From Streptomyces shenzhenensis (lineage in GTDB: Bacteria; Actinomycetota; Actinomycetes; Streptomycetales; Streptomycetaceae): a stretch of DNA of 64,000 nucleotides. How positions within the stretch are numbered: the first letter of the stretch is position 1; each line of letters opens with the position of its first letter. The DNA is taken from contig NZ_JAJONF010000009.1 of NCBI RefSeq assembly GCF_021462265.1, forward strand, positions 1 to 64,000, read 5' to 3'. The position numbers and the translations under genes were made by a program. The notes under the pieces were generated by a model that saw only the letters and a list, made by a program, of their open reading frames with translations, searched no databases and was not told where the DNA came from. Below, one piece after another: positions 37,290 to 45,714 of this stretch.

Positions 37290-37853
37290 TCAGTGTGCAA
37301 CCGGCGCCACGATCACTTCGGCCTGTGTCGGGGTCGGACAGTATGACCCCGCACCCGGCCGGGATCCGGCTGCGGTCACCCAGTGCACGCCCTCCGCGAT
37401 GTCCCCGACGGCGAACGCCTTGTGCGCGCGTGGCTGACGGCATCCGGCCGCCCTCAGTAGCCGGGCGAGCGGTCCGCCAAAAGTCCGCCTGAGGTCCGGC
37501 TCCGGCAGCAGCGCCGCTGTCGGCGTCACCGCGCGGACAGCCGAACCCCGCACGTGGGGTGAGTATGCGCCCCACGCCCCGTTCTCGGCCCGCACCTCCG
37601 GCCGGGCCACGACATCCAGGACGCCCGGCTCGCTCAGCGCGCTTGCGTAGCGCCGCTCCTGCCTCGGTCCTGTGCACCCCGTCTGTCTCACCGCGTACGC
37701 GATATCGGCGGCGGTTGGCAAAGGATTCCCAATGACGTTCTCATGGGCAGGTCGGTGACCCACAGCGGACGACAGGACGTCCACGGCCGACACGCCGCCT
37801 TCCGGAACCGCTGCCGGGACACACCTGTGTTGAGTCAGACCGTGGCCGGACAC
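37290..37853 (-). CDS. Doubtful ORF in a 1-kb gap
   Basis: This is the only frame with weak coding character in 37001-38051. It contains AYAVRQTGCTGPRQERRYAS and AHKAFAVGDIAEGVHWVTAA but no family is recognised, no ribosome site fits, and the start is arbitrary. It may be a decayed gene. The rest of the gap holds the RHS promoter region and nothing else identified. Confidence 0.2.
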   Translation of the reverse strand: MSGHGLTQHRCVPAAVPEGGVSAVDVLSSAVGHRPAHENVIGNPLPTAADIAYAVRQTGCTGPRQERRYASALSEPGVLDVVARPEVRAENGAWGAYSPHVRGSAVRAVTPTAALLPEPDLRRTFGGPLARLLRAAGCRQPRAHKAFAVGDIAEGVHWVTAAGSRPGAGSYCPTPTQAEVIVAPVAH

Positions 37854-38051
37854 CGGGCCGGTGGCACACCCCGAGGGGCGGCAGGAACCTCACGAGCCAT
37901 CCAGCCCAGCGTCCTACCGAACGCCACGAGCGGCCAACCCGACCGCACTCCGCTACGGCCAATACGAGTCGGGAACCTCAGGTTCGGTGCCCGGTCGGGT
38001 GCTGGTCGCCTTGACACCCCCGCCCGGCCGCAGACTTCACGGCCTTGGTAC

Positions 38052-39650
38052 CTAGTGGTAGAAGCGCACGCCGCCGTCGGACCCGAGGGAGCTGAGTTCC
38101 AGCACGCCGCCGTCCGGGGTGATGTACACCGTCCCGGCAGTGAAGTTCCATTTGCCGCTCCCCTTCGGCAAGCCCGCGACCGGAGTGGTTCGCCCGGTAT
38201 GCCGGTCGATGGTGACGAGCTGCGGGGAGCCGGACGTGGTGACGGCGTACACCGTCTCGTCCCCGCCGGGCGCCGGGACGGCGAGCGCAATGGACGGGCG
38301 GGACCAGAGTTTGGCGCCGGTGGTGGTGTCGAAGCCGTCGACGGCGGTGCCGCCGACGACCGAGGCCGGGGTGACCAGGACGGTGCCGTAGAGCCGGGCG
38401 GAGTGGTCGGCTTCGGTGGTGTTGCCGCTGGTGAGCTCGTCATCGCCGACGGCCAGCTTGCGGCCGTTGCCATGGGCGTCGAAGACCCGCACGGCATCCT
38501 GGCGGGCCGTGTGGACGGCGGCGACCAGCGGTGAGCCGGACAGGATGCGGGTGACATCCGAGTGGGCGCTCTCGGTCTTCCGCCAGATCATCTTCCCGGT
38601 CTTCGCGTTGTACGCGGTGAGGGTGAACCTTGTCTTCTTGTCGAGGCAGTAGTCGTCCACCAGCACGGTGCCGTCGGTGCCCCAGTCGTAGGCGTTGCAG
38701 TAGCGGCCGCGGGGCTTGTAGCCCCACACGCGGCTGCCGGTGCGAATGTTCACACCGCCGAGGAAGTTCTCGCTGACGATGGTGGCGACGTCGCCCTGCA
38801 CATAGGTCGAGGCGGTCACCGTCGACGGGTGCCTGGTGCTGGTCAACGGCATGGACCAGAGGATCTTGCCGGTGGACGCCTTGACGCCGGCCAGCCAGGT
38901 GCAGGTGCTGCCGTCCTCGCCGAAGGCGACCGTGCCGACGCCCTTGGCGCTCAGTGTCGGTGACATCGCGCAGGGGACCGTGCCGCGCTTGGCGGCGGCC
39001 GCGGAGGAGGCGGTGCTCCACAGCTGTCTGCCGTCGGTGAGGTCGTAGGCCCGCAGGCCGCCCCGGGTGCCGGCCCGGACGAGCAGCTTGTCGGTGAGCC
39101 AGCTGCCGATGAGTGTGTCGTCGTGGGCGAGCGCCGGTATCTGCCACACCGGCGTCAGGTTCTTCGAGGCGACGGCGTCGGCGTCCTCCTGCTTGAGCAG
39201 GACAGCGGCGGAGCCGCCTACGGCGGCGAGGACGGCGAGAACGAGCGCGGTCCGGCCCGCCCGCCTGGTCTTCCTGGGCCTCTTGCCGCCCCTGCCAGCG
39301 GAGGGCTGCGCGGCGACCGGCTCGGGGTAGCGGAGGGACACCCGTCCGAGGACCGCGGTCACCTCCGAGTGCTGCTCGCGCTCCTGGTCCGCGGGTTCGC
39401 CGCCGTGCCAGGTGTACGGAGGTATTCGGCCACCCGGCTCGCGCACGGCCTCGTGGGCGTCGAACCGGGGGGCGAAAACCGCGTGGTGGGCCTGCTCGGC
39501 CGCCGGCCGGGCGTCCTTCGGCGTGTCGGCCTCCACCTGCCGCCACTGGTTCCCGTATGGCTGCGGGCGGGCGGCCGACTCTCGGGGCCGGAACGCCCAG
39601 CCCGGCTCCTCCTGCGGAGGGCCCTGTCCCGGCGACGATTGCGTCGTCAT
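38052..39650 (-). CDS. Membrane-anchored PQQ-type beta-propeller protein
   Basis: ATG 39650 (MTTQSSPGQGPPQEEPGWAF) has ggag upstream. A 160-residue Pro/Glu/Arg-rich cytosolic segment precedes one TM helix (TALVLAVLAAVGGSAAVLL, about 168-186). The exported part has WD/PQQ-like blades: LRAYDLTDGRQLWS, VKASTGKILWSMP, VNIRTGSRVWGYK, AYNAKTGKMIWRK, VDGFDTTTGAKLWSRPS. No cofactor ligands of true quinoproteins are evident. It is probably a scaffold or binding protein at the cell surface beside polysaccharide genes. Confidence 0.78.
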   Translation of the reverse strand: MTTQSSPGQGPPQEEPGWAFRPRESAARPQPYGNQWRQVEADTPKDARPAAEQAHHAVFAPRFDAHEAVREPGGRIPPYTWHGGEPADQEREQHSEVTAVLGRVSLRYPEPVAAQPSAGRGGKRPRKTRRAGRTALVLAVLAAVGGSAAVLLKQEDADAVASKNLTPVWQIPALAHDDTLIGSWLTDKLLVRAGTRGGLRAYDLTDGRQLWSTASSAAAAKRGTVPCAMSPTLSAKGVGTVAFGEDGSTCTWLAGVKASTGKILWSMPLTSTRHPSTVTASTYVQGDVATIVSENFLGGVNIRTGSRVWGYKPRGRYCNAYDWGTDGTVLVDDYCLDKKTRFTLTAYNAKTGKMIWRKTESAHSDVTRILSGSPLVAAVHTARQDAVRVFDAHGNGRKLAVGDDELTSGNTTEADHSARLYGTVLVTPASVVGGTAVDGFDTTTGAKLWSRPSIALAVPAPGGDETVYAVTTSGSPQLVTIDRHTGRTTPVAGLPKGSGKWNFTAGTVYITPDGGVLELSSLGSDGGVRFYH

Positions 39651-39759
39651 CTCCGTACTCTCTTCTGTTCGGGCATCCGCAGGTACCAGCCGCAGTGATG
39701 CGCCGTGACAAGTGCTGTCTGTCGCGGGCCGCGGCCCGAACTCCCGCGATCGCGCGGGA

Positions 39760-40767
39760 TCAATCGCCTTTGAACGAGTGGCCGAAGCCGCTCCGGGACG
39801 ACTCCACCTTGAACGCGGCCAGCGCACCCACCGAGGAGCTGATCCGCCAGTCCATCAACTGCTTGCTGCCCGGCCAGTCCTTGCGCTGGTCGTACCAGAC
39901 GATCCCGATGACGCCGGCCTTCGCGGCACCCTGGAAGAGGTCACGGATGTGCGCTTCCTTGCTCTTGTCCTGCGCCACCCCGGTCTCCGCGATCAGTACC
40001 GGCTTGCTGGAGAAGTCCGAGATCTGGCGCAGGGTCGGGGTGAACAGGCTGGAGAACGCGACGCCGTCGAGGGGTCCGTAGTAGCCGATAAGGCCGACCC
40101 AGTCGACGTAGGAGTTACCCGGGTAGTAGGGCCGCAGTTTCGCGGGGGTGCCCGAGTCGACCACGTGTGGAGTCCACACCCAGATCACATTGGTGACGCC
40201 CTGTGCGGTGAAGATGTCATGCACGCGCTTCCAGGCCGCGACGAAGGCGGCGGGCTTGGCATGCTCGGGGCCCCAGGAGTTCCATGGGCCGTTCATCTCG
40301 CCGGCGAAGGAAAGGGCCAGCGGCCCGTCGTAGGCGGCGATCTGGTTCGCGAGATGACGGACGTAGGTGTCGTCCCTGCCCGCGGCGATGTCGACGAGCG
40401 GCGTGTCGGAGGGCACCAGCGCCATCATGGGCAGCCGGCCGTGCTGCCACAGGAAGGCATTGCCTTCCGTGTCGAAGTCGTCGCCCCAGTTGCTGTAGTA
40501 CTCGCGGATGTCGGGCGCCCGGCCCGCCTCCTTGGTGAACTTTGTGACGATTCCGTACTGCCAGGGAGTCTTGTCGTCGATGACGCCCAGTGCGGGGCTG
40601 GACGGCTTGAGCATGGATGAGACCTTGAAGCGCGCGGCCGGGGCGGTGGCCGTGACCGCTGTGGCGTTGCTTCCGCTTCCCGCTCCACCGCAGGCGCCCA
40701 CCAGGAAGACGACGGCGACCACGAGGGCCGCGGCGGCCGAAGGGCGGCCGCGGCGGCGGGTTGTCAT
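39760..40767 (-). CDS. GH26-like glycoside hydrolase lipoprotein
   Basis: ATG 40767 (GTG 40770 is adjacent). The lipoprotein signal ends in the lipobox LVGAC (about residues 22-26). The barrel shows FAGEMNGPWNSWGPEH (putative acid/base Glu), VTNVIWVWTPHV, YVDWVGLIGYYG and VLIAETGVAQ (putative nucleophile Glu), as in family 26 (mannanase-like) enzymes. The substrate could be the neighbouring exopolysaccharide. It diverges from the mat-like operon over a 215-bp promoter region. Confidence 0.8.
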   Translation of the reverse strand: MTTRRRGRPSAAAALVVAVVFLVGACGGAGSGSNATAVTATAPAARFKVSSMLKPSSPALGVIDDKTPWQYGIVTKFTKEAGRAPDIREYYSNWGDDFDTEGNAFLWQHGRLPMMALVPSDTPLVDIAAGRDDTYVRHLANQIAAYDGPLALSFAGEMNGPWNSWGPEHAKPAAFVAAWKRVHDIFTAQGVTNVIWVWTPHVVDSGTPAKLRPYYPGNSYVDWVGLIGYYGPLDGVAFSSLFTPTLRQISDFSSKPVLIAETGVAQDKSKEAHIRDLFQGAAKAGVIGIVWYDQRKDWPGSKQLMDWRISSSVGALAAFKVESSRSGFGHSFKGD

Positions 40768-40982
40768 CACGCATCAGGTCCCATCGGGCAAGAGGCAAGC
40801 CGAGTCACCGAACCTCCACGAGACCCGCGTGACATTCACGAAGTCTGCATATTAGTCTAGATGTGCGATCAGGGCGGAACGGATCATGTCCGTTATCTCT
40901 CACATTTGTCGCTTTTCTGCATTCACTGCTTTCGGCGGCGCCGAACCGGCAATCGCCCCATGAGGAAGGCTCAAGGCTTGCG

Positions 40983-41348
40983 ATGACCAGTACCTCCACG
41001 GAGGTCGAGCCAGCTCCCGTCTTTGTGGACCAGACCGGTCAGCGAGGCCGCCGTCTGCGCGGTCTGGGCTGGCTGGTCGGTGTCATCTGCACCGGGTTCG
41101 TGGTGGCGATGATCTCCGGCCTGGTCGGGACCCAGTCGCGAGCGCCCGCGCTCCGCGTCCCGCGCACCGCGGACACCACGCCGCCCAGCCAGTACCTGAA
41201 CGCGCCGGTGCCCGCGGCTCCCGGCGTCGCCGGTTCCGCCGGCAGCACCACCGCCACCGCAGCCACCGCCGACGCCACCGCGTCAGTCATCGCGACACCA
41301 GTGGACGGCGCGACGGCGTCGAGCCCCGTGACCGCCGCCGCGCAGTAG
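40983..41348 (+). CDS. MatA-like small single-pass membrane protein
   Basis: ATG 40983. The 121-residue protein has one TM helix (LGWLVGVICTGFVVAMISGL, about 28-47) followed by an Ala/Thr/Ser/Pro-rich extracytoplasmic tail. It lies 25 bp before the deacetylase/glycosyltransferase gene. By position it corresponds to the small first gene of the matAB locus of Streptomyces; sequence alone is too simple to prove homology. Confidence 0.6.
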   Translation: MTSTSTEVEPAPVFVDQTGQRGRRLRGLGWLVGVICTGFVVAMISGLVGTQSRAPALRVPRTADTTPPSQYLNAPVPAAPGVAGSAGSTTATAATADATASVIATPVDGATASSPVTAAAQ

Positions 41349-41373
41349 CCAGACGCGACCGACCAGGAAGTCC

Positions 41374-43548
41374 ATGTCCCGCTCCCGCCGTCAACGCTCA
41401 CGGCAGTCCCTCGCGCGGCCGCGCCGACTCGCCGCGCCCCCCTTGCGTTTCTTCCTGCCGATCACCGTGCTGGCGACCCTGCTCGCACTGATGGTGATCC
41501 GGGGCATGGCGAACAACGAGGTCTTCCACGACGAGCGCATCGCCGTCTCGGTGGACAAGGGCACCGTCCCCACCCGCGTGCTGGAGGGCGGCCCGGTCGT
41601 CGACGCGCGCGGCGACAAGAACAGCAATCCGGTCAGCTACACGATCCCGGACAAGACGGTCGTCCTCTCCTTCGACGACGGGCCGTCCCCCGAGTGGACG
41701 CCGAAGATCCTCAAGGTGCTGGAGGCCAAGAACGTCCACGCGGACTTCTTCGTCACCGGCTCCATGGTCACCCGCGACCCGGCGCTGATCCGCCGGATCG
41801 TGGCCGACGGCCACGAGATCGGGCTGCACACCTTCACCCACCCCGACCTCGCGCTGCACTCCGGCACCCGGCTCACCTGGGAGCTGAGTGAGACCCAGCT
41901 CGCGCTGGCTGGTGTCGCAGGCATCCACTCCAGCCTGTTCCGCCCGCCCTACTCCTCCACCGCGGACGCACTGGACGACTGGTCGTGGCCGGTGACCCAG
42001 CAGGCCGGCTCGGAGGGGTACCTCACCGCCTTCATCAACAAGGACACCGACGACTGGAAGCGCCCCGGCGTCGACTCCATAGTCAAGGCCGCCATGCCCG
42101 ACCTCCCGGGCCAGGGCGAGATGGTCCTGCTGCACGACGCGGGCGGCAACCGCTCGCAGACGCTGGCCGCACTGCCAGTCATCATCGACAAGCTCAAGGC
42201 CCAGGGCTACACCTTCAAGACCACCGGCGAGGCGATCGGCTCCGGCTCCGCCAACACCAGGGTCCGCGGCTACAACCTGTGGCTCGCCAAGGCGTTCCTG
42301 TGGTGCACCACCATCTCGGTGAGGCTGATGCCGTGGCTGGTCGGCCTGCTCGCGGTCGTCGGTGCGCTGGTCATGGCACGGTTCGCGCTGATGCTGGTGC
42401 TCTCCACCGTCCATGTGCGGCGGGTGCGGAAGAAAGGTTTCTTCTGGGGTGCCCCGGTCACCGAACCGGTCACCGTGGTGGTGCCCGCGTACAACGAGCA
42501 GGAGTGCATCACCAACACCCTGCTCTCCCTGGCCAGAAGCGACCACCCCATCGAAGTGATCGTGGTCGACGACGGATCGAGCGACGACACGGCCGCCATC
42601 GTGGAGGAGCTCGACCTGCCGATGGTCCGGCTGATCCGCCAGTCCAACAGGGGAAAGTCGGCCGCCCTCAACACCGGTGTGGCCGCCGCGTCGCACGATC
42701 TCATCGTCATGATGGACGGCGACACGGTCTTCGAACCCGCCACCGTCCGGGAATTGGTGCAGCCCTTCGCCGACCCGCGCGTCGGCGCCGTGGCCGGCAA
42801 CGCCAAGGTCGGCAACCGCGACACGCTGATCGGTGCCTGGCAGCACCTCGAATACGTGATGGGTTTCAACCTGGACCGCCGGATGTACGACGTGCTCAAC
42901 TGCATGCCGACCATCCCCGGCGCCGTCGGCGCTTTTCGCCGTACCGCACTCCAGCAGGCGGGTGGCATGAGCGACGACACGCTCGCCGAGGACACCGACG
43001 TGACCATGGCCCTGCACAGGGCCGGCTGGAAGGTCGTCTACGCCGAGGACGCCCGCGCCTGGACCGAGGCGCCCGTCAGCATGAAGCAGCTGTGGTCGCA
43101 GCGGTACCGCTGGAGCTACGGCACCATGCAGGCGATGTGGAAGCACCGGCGCGCGGTGCTGGAGCGGGGCCCGGCCGGCCACTTCGGCCGGGTGGGGCTG
43201 CCGTTCGTCTCCCTGTTCATGGTGGTCACCCCGCTGCTCGCACCCGCCTTCGACATCGGCATGGTCTACGGCGTGGTCTTCGTCGACGCGTACAAGACCC
43301 TGGCGGCGTGGTTCGCGGTGATGGCCCTGCAGGCCGTCTGCGCCTGGTGGTCCTTCCACCTGGACAGAGAGAAGGCGTGGCATCTGATCACGCTGCCCGC
43401 TCAGCAGGTGGTCTACAGGGTGCTCATGTACATGGTGCTGCTGCAGTCCGCCATCACCGCTCTGACCGGGGGACGGCTGCGCTGGCAGAAGCTGAAGCGC
43501 ACCGGCGAGGTGGGGCTCGACGTGACAGCAGGGGAGATGTCTTCATGA
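41374..43548 (+). CDS. matB: MatB-like bifunctional polysaccharide deacetylase / family-2 glycosyltransferase
   Basis: An N-terminal TM helix leads to an extracellular NodB deacetylase domain (about residues 88-280): VLSFDDGPSPEWTPK (metal Asp), HTFTHPDLAL (metal His pair), FRPPYSST, and a late LLHDAGGNRSQTL. After TM helices (about 305-345) comes a GT2 domain: VVVPAYNEQECITNTL, VIVVDDGSSDDTA, MMDGDTVFEPATV, AEDTDVTMALHRAGW and SQRYRWSYGTMQA (the QxxRW box), then four TM helices. This makes and partly deacetylates a beta-linked GlcNAc-type polymer; matAB in S. lividans makes PNAG-like glycan for pellet formation. Length 724. Confidence 0.88.
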   Translation: MSRSRRQRSRQSLARPRRLAAPPLRFFLPITVLATLLALMVIRGMANNEVFHDERIAVSVDKGTVPTRVLEGGPVVDARGDKNSNPVSYTIPDKTVVLSFDDGPSPEWTPKILKVLEAKNVHADFFVTGSMVTRDPALIRRIVADGHEIGLHTFTHPDLALHSGTRLTWELSETQLALAGVAGIHSSLFRPPYSSTADALDDWSWPVTQQAGSEGYLTAFINKDTDDWKRPGVDSIVKAAMPDLPGQGEMVLLHDAGGNRSQTLAALPVIIDKLKAQGYTFKTTGEAIGSGSANTRVRGYNLWLAKAFLWCTTISVRLMPWLVGLLAVVGALVMARFALMLVLSTVHVRRVRKKGFFWGAPVTEPVTVVVPAYNEQECITNTLLSLARSDHPIEVIVVDDGSSDDTAAIVEELDLPMVRLIRQSNRGKSAALNTGVAAASHDLIVMMDGDTVFEPATVRELVQPFADPRVGAVAGNAKVGNRDTLIGAWQHLEYVMGFNLDRRMYDVLNCMPTIPGAVGAFRRTALQQAGGMSDDTLAEDTDVTMALHRAGWKVVYAEDARAWTEAPVSMKQLWSQRYRWSYGTMQAMWKHRRAVLERGPAGHFGRVGLPFVSLFMVVTPLLAPAFDIGMVYGVVFVDAYKTLAAWFAVMALQAVCAWWSFHLDREKAWHLITLPAQQVVYRVLMYMVLLQSAITALTGGRLRWQKLKRTGEVGLDVTAGEMSS

Positions 43549-44819
43549 GTACGGTGGAACGGGGTGCCAGCGGCGTCCACGATTCGTCAGAGACCCTGGC
43601 ACTGCGGGTCCTGGACCCCGGAGTGTTCCCCGCGCTGCGCGGCGAGGAGCCGGAGGAGGCGGCCCCGGCAACCGCGCCCAAGCCCGGCCGCGACCGCTAC
43701 CTCGACCTGCTGCGGGCGCTCGCCCTGGTCCGCGTGGTTGTCTACCACAACTTCAGCTGGACCTGGCTGCCGATCGTCTTCCCCTCCATGGGGGTCATGT
43801 TCGCGCTGGCCGGGTCGCTGATGGCGCGGTCCCTCGACAGACCGGCGCTGAGCGTGATCCGCGGCCGGCTACGCCGACTGCTGCCGCCGATGTGGCTGTT
43901 CGGCGCGGTCGTGGTGCCGCTGATGATCCTGGAGGGCTGGGGCCCGCACTACAACCACCACCCGCACTGGTGGTGGGGCGAGCTGGCCTTCTGGGTCCTG
44001 CCGCTCAGCGAGCCGCCGTTCGGAGCCTCGCTGCACACCTTCGGAGGGCACCTGCCTGCCTCCTGGGCCGAGCAGATCTCCGTACCGCTGTGGTATCTGC
44101 GTGCCTACCTCTGGTACGTACTGCTGTCGCCGCTCATGCTCAAGGCGATGCGGAAGCTGCCCTGGGTCACCCTCCTGGTGCCGCTGGCGCTCGCGTTCTT
44201 CATCAACTCCGGCGTGGTCGACCAGTCCGGCCGGCTGATGGAGGCCGCCACCGACTTCACCACCTTCGGCTCCTGCTGGTTGCTCGGCATGGCCCACCAG
44301 GAGGGACTGCTCCGCAAGATCCCGCAGTACGTCGTGCCGTCCATCGCTCCGCTGATACTCATGTTCGGCTTTTGGTGGCTGCTGCGGTCGCCGGTGGACA
44401 ACCCCCGGATCGGGCACGACCTGGAGGCGGTACCGGTCGCCCAGGCGATCTGGTCGTTCGGCGCGGTGCTGCTGCTACTCCACCTGAGCCCCTCCTGGGA
44501 ACAGTGGCCCAAGCCGCTGGAACGCTTCAACGGCGTCATCAGCCTCCTCAACTCCCGTGCTGTCACCGTCTACTTGTGGCACTCCTTCGCCCTGGTCCTG
44601 ACCGAGCCCCTGATCGACCCCCTGTGGAGCAACACCTTCTTCTACGACCACGCCCAGTGGCTGCTGTCGAGCCAGTGGACACCACTGCTCCTCGCCGTAC
44701 CCCTGATCTGTCTGGCCATCGTCCTCTTCGGCTGGATCGAGGACGTAGCGGCCAGACGCCGCCCACGCCTCTTCCCGTACCCCCGCCGCTCGAAGGGACG
44801 CAGGCGCAGACGCCAGTAG
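43545..44819 (+). CDS. Acyltransferase-3 family membrane protein (exopolysaccharide modification)
   Basis: The ATG start overlaps the previous stop (atga). The 424-residue protein has about ten TM helices and opens with RDRYLDLLRALALVRVVVYH, the acyltransferase-3 signature with its conserved His. Late motifs are TVYLWHSFALVLTEPLI and a basic cytosolic tail. Coupled translation with the synthase suggests O-acylation (for example acetyl or succinyl) of the polymer. Confidence 0.83.
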   Translation: MSTVERGASGVHDSSETLALRVLDPGVFPALRGEEPEEAAPATAPKPGRDRYLDLLRALALVRVVVYHNFSWTWLPIVFPSMGVMFALAGSLMARSLDRPALSVIRGRLRRLLPPMWLFGAVVVPLMILEGWGPHYNHHPHWWWGELAFWVLPLSEPPFGASLHTFGGHLPASWAEQISVPLWYLRAYLWYVLLSPLMLKAMRKLPWVTLLVPLALAFFINSGVVDQSGRLMEAATDFTTFGSCWLLGMAHQEGLLRKIPQYVVPSIAPLILMFGFWWLLRSPVDNPRIGHDLEAVPVAQAIWSFGAVLLLLHLSPSWEQWPKPLERFNGVISLLNSRAVTVYLWHSFALVLTEPLIDPLWSNTFFYDHAQWLLSSQWTPLLLAVPLICLAIVLFGWIEDVAARRRPRLFPYPRRSKGRRRRRQ

Positions 44820-44901
44820 TGCTCGGTCAGGTTGCGAGTCAGCCGCCGTACCGTCAGACGCGCCGACTCCAGGCAAGTGGGACCCGCGGACCGCTCCCCG
44901 C

Positions 44902-45714
44902 TCAGCCCGCCGTCCTGACCGCCTCAAGGAACTCCCGCAGCATTCGCTCACCGGCGAGCACTCCCCGCTCCGGCAACGCGCCGATGGCCGGCCCGGTCCA
45001 CCCGACGTCGGCCAGCTCCCCGTGTCCCGGCCGCCAGCCACGGTCCGCGGCCAGCAACAGGTCGGCGTCCAGCAGCGAGTCACCGGCGGCCAGCGTCAGC
45101 TCGGCCCCGGTCCTGCGCGCGACCTCCCGCATGGCCGCGCTCTTGGTCAGCGGTTTCGGCACGGCGTAGATCTTCCGTCCCTGCAACGACACCGTCCAGC
45201 CACGGTTCTCCGCCCACACCGCGAGGCTCTTCACCCACTCCTCGGGCAGCAGCTCCCGCTCCACGACCAGGTAGGCGAACAGGTCCTCGGCGACCCGGTG
45301 CTTGCGCAGCCACAGCGGGTCGGCGTGCTCCGTCAGGTACGCCCGCACCTCCTCCAGCGGGGCGCACTCGTCGGCCAGCCGCGCCAGCACCCGCCCGTGC
45401 CAGTCCGCGTCGGACACCCCGTCGACCAGCAGATGCCCGCCGTTGGCACAGATGGCGTACCTCGGCGCGGGCCCCGGCAGGTTGATCCGCTCGTACTGCT
45501 TACGGGTCCGGGTGGTCGTCGGCACGAAGACGGCCGCGTCCCCCAGCTCGGTCAGCAGTTGCGCGGCCGTCTCCGTCATGTACGACAGGGGCCTGGCCTC
45601 GTGCACCTCGACGCAGAGCAGCCGGGGCGCCCGCGCGTCCGGCATGGTCAGCGCCAGGGCACCCGAGGAGTAGATGAGCGTACGGTCGAGGTCGCTCGCG
45701 ACGAGCACCGCCAT
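44902..45714 (-). CDS. HAD hydrolase of the Ter-associated metabolite cluster
   Basis: The product is 270 residues. Motif I is LVASDLDRTLIYSSG (residues 4-18); motif II Thr in FVPTTTRTRKQYERI; a cap domain; Lys in KPLTKSAAM; and motif IV LAAGDSLLDADLLL. It resembles sucrose-phosphatase/Cof-like HADs. Its ATG overlaps the stop of the upstream PRTase-StiP gene (tgatg), so it is co-translated. It probably dephosphorylates an intermediate of the predicted nucleoside-like compound. Confidence 0.8.
   Translation of the reverse strand: MAVLVASDLDRTLIYSSGALALTMPDARAPRLLCVEVHEARPLSYMTETAAQLLTELGDAAVFVPTTTRTRKQYERINLPGPAPRYAICANGGHLLVDGVSDADWHGRVLARLADECAPLEEVRAYLTEHADPLWLRKHRVAEDLFAYLVVERELLPEEWVKSLAVWAENRGWTVSLQGRKIYAVPKPLTKSAAMREVARRTGAELTLAAGDSLLDADLLLAADRGWRPGHGELADVGWTGPAIGALPERGVLAGERMLREFLEAVRTAG

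Noticed and set aside
37290..37853. Functional gene in the gap between the RHS and beta-propeller genes
   Set aside because: Coding character is weak and there is no ribosome site or recognisable motif. It is listed only as a doubtful ORF.
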